Source: Parachlorella kessleri
Taxonomy: Eukaryota; Chlorophyta; Trebouxiophyceae; Chlorellales; Chlorellaceae
DNA length: 64,000 nucleotides
Reading direction: 5' to 3'
Assembly (NCBI GenBank): GCA_001598975.1
Contig: BBXU01000336.1
Span: 1-64,000, forward strand
The position numbers and the translations under genes are program-made. Positions 59,640 through 64,000 of this stretch are shown in pieces. The notes beneath the pieces are model-generated. The model searched no databases. It was not told where the DNA came from and saw only the letters and a program-made list of their open reading frames with translations. The number at the start of each line of letters is the position of its first letter. Positions within the stretch are counted from its first letter, which is position 1.

Positions 59640-62600
59640 TTAGACGGACAAGGGGCGGTCAAAGATCCACGAGAACATGACCTCTGTGCTTGGGCCCTTT
59701 GCCTTTCGCAGCGCCTTGCGCTCCGCCAGCTTGCTGCACAGCGCGCACAGCAGGCATGGGTGAGCGAGAGAGCGAGAAGCCCTTTTTCCATAGCAGGGCA
59801 GGTCTTACTGGTGTTAGGCACAGCAGGCAAAGCACAGGCAGCAGGAGCGCAGGCAGTGAGAGCGCACAGGAGCCAGGGCCAGTGACTGCCACAAGCATCA
59901 TCCACAGGGCTGGCAGGAGGCATGGCGAGTACCCAACTAGCTACCCAGCCACGCCAAGTGCTCACCGCAGGCGCTCTGGCAGGTTGCAGACAAAGTCCAG
60001 CGCCTCAGCAGCCTCCTCATTGAGGCCTGTCAGGCCCTTGATCTGCCACCTGCACAACATGAGGGCGGGGAGCAACGGCCATGCGGTCACATTTAACCGA
60101 GGGCAAAGGGGTGCCACTTGCACTGCTGTCAACCATCGCACAGCTAGTGAGTCCCACTTCGCTTCCTACAGAGCAACGCTAACAGTGACATAAAAGCAAA
60201 AGTGCTAGCAGGCTGCCCCTGCATGTGCCAGGCTGCCCGCTGCGGGCATGAGGGCGGGGAGTTATCCTGCCCTTCCCACATGAGCAGTGGTTGCACAATG
60301 AAGTCACATGATAAATCACTTGGCCAGCCTCATGATACCATCAGGCCACTAACCGGTCAATGAAGTCATCTGAAAAGCCTTACGATGGCTGCCATCAGGC
60401 CACTCACCGGTCAATGAGGTGCTCCATGATGCCGATGTAGTCCTCAGCAGTGTACACGCCCGACCTCTCTGCCACCTCAGCAAAGTCCTCAAACAGGCCC
60501 CTGCACAATCAGGGAGCTTAGGAGGGCTCACAGCCTAGCAATACCTTTCTTTCTTGAGGCTCCCGAGCGCCCCACCAATCATGAAGCAGCTTCTGCTGGC
60601 ACCTGCCCAGGGCCTTGGCTGCCTGCTCTCCTCCAGTCACAGTGGCAGATGGCAGTCCTGCGCTCATATACATGAGCTTGCATATAAGGCAACCCCAGGG
60701 GCGCCTGTCCAGCAAGTCTACCTGCCAGAGTTCTTGGCCCTGTGCTCGCCATCATCCATGAGGTGTGCGGGCATGACAATCTTCTTCCTCATCATGTCGG
60801 CAAATGCCATCATGCCGCCGTTGGGGTCGCTGCAGCAGGCATGGCACAACACAGCACGTCAGCGCACAGGGTAGCTCAGGCATTCAGGCGACGCCCCACA
60901 GGATGGCACTCTGGGAGGCCATTGCGTCTTTCAGGGCACATTGTCCCACTGTCACACAGCGCCGGCTGCCGTGCCATGCGCCCCAGGCTCAAGCTGCCAA
61001 ATATCGCCAAACCGCTGTCTTCTGCTTGTGGCTGTCACATGCATTTCATCTTCAATGCGCAGCAACTGCAGGCCACAACCGGAGTGCCAAGTGCAGCGGC
61101 AGGCTGGAAGGCAGGCAGCATAAAACTCAGCAGTCACATGGGCATACTAGACGCCCGTGCTTACCGTCGTCCAGGTGGTGTGCATGGAAGAACCCACAAA
61201 GAAGTCCATGCATAATCACAAGTGCAGCCACTTACGCCTTGAAGATGGCGTCCATGGTGCGTGTATAGGCGGCCTCATGTCGCGACTCGTCCTGCGCGAT
61301 GCGGCCGCACATGACAGCCAGGTCCAAGTCTCCGCACTTCTTGGCAATGCGGGCGGTGCCGCCGTGGGACACCTTAGTGGCGCGCTCCTGCATAACAATA
61401 CTATGTGGGGTGCTCTTTTTAGGTTTCGGGGCAGCAGGACATACAGAGGCTTTTACCTACTAAGAGCCAAGGCAAGAAGGACTGGTGCCAGAGTCTGGGA
61501 CGGACACTCTATAGCAGTCCTCAGAAACAACCACCGCCCGCTTGACCCTGCACACATCCGCCCACTTTGCGCCTTCCCTCAACCGCATTACCCCAACTCA
61601 GCTTCTGCTTGTACCAGCTAGCGTGGCACTCCCTCACCTATCCCTCACCCAACTTACAACCCCTGCAGCTGGCCTTCCCTGCAACCCTCCTTGCCCAGCC
61701 AGCTGCTCAGCAGGATGCTCGCTCACACCTGGAAGCTGGTGAATGTGTACGCCAGGTAGGGGTGGTTCTCAGTCTTGGGGTCCATGCCGGTGCTGATCAG
61801 GCGCTGCACAGTCTTCTCAACCGCCTTCATGTTCACCCGGCCAGAGAGGTACAGGTACTTGTTCAGCACGTCGCCGTGGCGGTTCTCCTCTGCAATCCAC
61901 TCCCTGCAGGGGCAGGCAGTGTCGCTGGAACTCTTCAGGGGAAGTACAAGGCAAGAGCACATAGCAATATGCAAGGGCGTGCATAAAACGGCGGGGCACA
62001 GCAGTTGTGATCCAAAGAAAACTGCAATGGCTCTTTTGTCTTGGGTGACCTATACTACCAAGCTTGGCAGCTGATCTTCTGGAGATTCCAGCTCTAACTC
62101 AACGTGTCACCCGAAGTTCACCCTCAAGGCCAAAACTCCCACCATACTGCTTCAGTTGGCGTGGCGACACCAGTTGCGGCCAACCTCATCTCAAAGCCTC
62201 ACAGCCCTACTGGCTTGCACCCAATACCGAGCCGCCAATGTCCGTGGAAAGGCGGAAGCAACCATGCCTGCCCACCGCACCTGGTCCACTTGGCGTAGGG
62301 TGACTGGTCGCGGCCGGTCTCATCCCTCACACCATCCAGTGTGTTGAGCATGGCCATGTAGGTGGGCAGCGCCTCCTCCGTGATCATGTCACCAATCAGG
62401 CACACAAACAGCTCGTCGGGGAGCTCCCTGGCGCGCTCACGCAGCAGCTTGATCTACAAGCATGAGCAGGGGTTGGAGGGCAGGGGTTAAGGCGCGTTCA
62501 CGCGGCAGCTTGATCTGTGAGCAAGAGAAGGGGTTGAGGGCACGGGGTATGTGAAACCGGTATGCTTGGGCGGTGTTGATGGAAAGGCTGCACATGCTGC

Positions 62601-63319
62601 CCTCTTGTACCTCCCCTCACCCTAAAGGATGCCACCAGTAAACAACTTGTGGCTGCAGGACTTTAGAGGTGTTAAGTTCTGAAGACTTCTCTGAGTGGAC
62701 CACACGGCACACGGCATGAACAGTAAGACCGGGCCATATTCACCACACCTGCTCGAAGTACTCCTCCTCATCCTGCGAGGGCGGCAGGAAGTCGGCCGGC
62801 TGCCAGAGCTCGTCGACGGGCGTCAGCAGCGGCAGAATGTTGTCGGCAAAGAAGGGCTGCATGCTGTTGATGAGCTCCAGCTGATATGGCTTGGCGCTGT
62901 GCAGCACCTGCACAAGGGCGTGAACGGTAGTCAGTTTTACCGCACACTGGTGTATCTGGTGGTCTGACTGCGCAAGACAAGCTCAGCTGACTGCTAAATG
63001 GCTGCAGTACTCGCGGTACTAAATCTTCGGTAGACTGGCGCTGCTGCGTCGCTAGGGAGTGGCCAGCTTGCAAGGCAACCAGCTGTGCTAACATCTAGCC
63101 GGAGCCCCACTTGCTGCAGCAAGGATGCTCTGCCCAACCACAGCCCCAAACACGCACTGTGCCATCGAGGATGATAGGGCCACCCTTGCTCTTCTCCACA
63201 GCCTTTTCCACCGCGCCAGGCAGCTGCACGGCGGCCTTGACACTGCGCTTGGCTGCGGGCTTCTGCGGCAGCGGCGCCTTGTTGCCGATTGCCCCCGACT
63301 GCATCACGACTGCCTTCAT
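59640..63319 (-). CDS. FAB2: Plastid stearoyl-[acyl-carrier-protein] 9-desaturase
   Basis: Soluble di-iron desaturase making oleoyl-ACP in the chloroplast stroma, using ferredoxin and O2. Nine minus-strand exons, all in phase: 63319-63158, 62907-62749, 62453-62281, 61903-61729, 61387-61236, 60829-60722, 60500-60408, 60049-59966 and 59733-59640, 399 residues. The transit peptide starts [20 protein letters not shown]. Iron ligands: Glu in [12 protein letters not shown], Glu and His in AEENRHGD, Glu in [12 protein letters not shown], and Glu and His in [16 protein letters not shown] is the family-typical end. The start is the ATG at 63319. Its exon begins about 22 bases upstream after an acceptor, so the 5' untranslated region is probably split by an intron. 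An intron duplication creates a decoy acceptor (see separate entry). Confidence 0.97.
62431..62550. repeat. 61-base tandem duplication covering an exon edge in the desaturase gene
   Basis: The segment 62431-62491, which includes the first bases of desaturase exon 3 and its acceptor, is repeated at 62492-62550 inside the preceding intron with several substitutions. On the coding strand the copy reads CTCACAG then ATCAAGCTGCCGCG, encoding IKLPRERA against the real IKLLRERA. Confidence 0.85.
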
Positions 63320-64000
63320 GGTGACGGGCTGGAGCGACAGCCTGCAGGACAGCATGGGCGAGATGCTCGGGTTCAGATAGAATGAATCACCGCCGCAAAG
63401 TGGGCCGCCGCAAGCTGATGGACGTCGAAAGCAGGCGCATTGCCCAGTTGGGGTGGGTTAAGACTGATCAGAGCAAGCGCCCCACCTGGAGATAGAAGTG
63501 CAGCAAGATACGGAACTGCGGGGGTGACCAGCGCCGTCAGCAGGAGTACAGGTCGACTACCGGGGAAGGCAAAGGGAACAAGGCGTTGTGCCAAGGCCAG
63601 AATAGCACTGCCAGATAAGTTTGGGGCTCCAGGGGGCCCGCTGCCGAGCTACGTGAACCATGCTAAGCCTGCGGCGATGACAAAGATGAGGCAGCTGTGC
63701 CCTCCCAATGCATTGACGCTTTTCGGCTGCGTCTCCCTTTGGACATCTGACAGGGTTTGATGCGCTGTTAAATGCTTCCAGAAAACACGGTGGGCCTGCA
63801 TCATGCTGCATGCAGGTAAAGCGGTCCCTAACCTTGTCTCGATATGTGGGTATGCACCGATGGCCAGGGTGTGGTAAATGGGAAAGAGAAGGAAAGTTCC
63901 AGGACAGCATACAGCAACAGTCTTGATAACAGAGGAGCTGTGTTAGCCCAACTCACCCCTTAGCAGTGGCACTGCCTCAGGTCATCAAACTGTGCTCTTC
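63320..64000. other. Upstream region of the desaturase gene
   Basis: Contains the 5' leader, probably a leader intron, and promoter of the desaturase gene. Open frames on both strands have no supported identity. Confidence 0.4.

Overview
This window is nuclear DNA of a green alga. The genes are intron-dense, with short exons and introns mostly of about 60 to 500 bases. CAG/CTG runs are common, and coding exons are GC-rich. The protein set is plant/algal: plastid acyl-ACP desaturase, mitochondrial complex I subunit NDUFV2, its assembly factor NDUFAF5, an OXA2-type insertase with TPRs, a plant-type CUE protein, and organelle-type SAICAR synthetase. TGTAA motifs lie 60-75 bases after two stop codons, as expected for chlorophycean poly(A) signals. 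I infer a core chlorophyte, probably Chlorophyceae. No plasmid, phage, CRISPR, rRNA or tRNA signal was seen. Gene models were spliced by hand from conserved protein sequence, splice signals and phase bookkeeping.

Layout. 0.4-0.85 kb (+): 3' end of an unrecognised gene. 1.8-8.9 kb (-): three tandem paralogues (family A) of a secreted protein of about 190 residues with four conserved cysteines. 9.8-13.0 kb (-): NDUFV2. 13.5-15.0 kb (+): CUE-domain protein, divergent from NDUFV2. 15.4-25.0 kb (-): a tandem array (family B) of at least six small single-pass membrane proteins with a conserved cytosolic signature of the form V-V/I-I-V-Q-P-D/N. 25.6-28.5 kb (-): SAICAR synthetase. 29.1-33.35 kb (+): OXA2/COX18-type insertase with TPRs, divergent from it. 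34.0-35.4 kb (-): another single-pass membrane protein (gene C) built like family B. 36.2-40.3 kb (-): NDUFAF5. 41.5-48.4 kb (+): gene G, a 17-exon gene joining a degenerate bacterial sigma-54-activator AAA+ module to a NapH/NosR/CcoG-like polytopic iron-sulfur membrane domain. 50.9-56.5 kb (+): a large Gln/Ala-rich putative nuclear protein. 59.6-63.3 kb (-): stearoyl-ACP desaturase.

Functional themes. Two genes serve mitochondrial complex I (NDUFV2, NDUFAF5) and a third serves inner-membrane protein insertion (OXA2 type). The A and B families are apparently lineage-specific cell-surface or secreted proteins expanded by tandem duplication. The most striking locus is gene G. Introns with GC-AG ends are unusually frequent: about nine in roughly 90 modelled introns, several at homologous positions in the B array.

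Limits: first exons of purC, OXA2, gene G and most B genes are unresolved, and the boundaries of weakly conserved exons are inferred.
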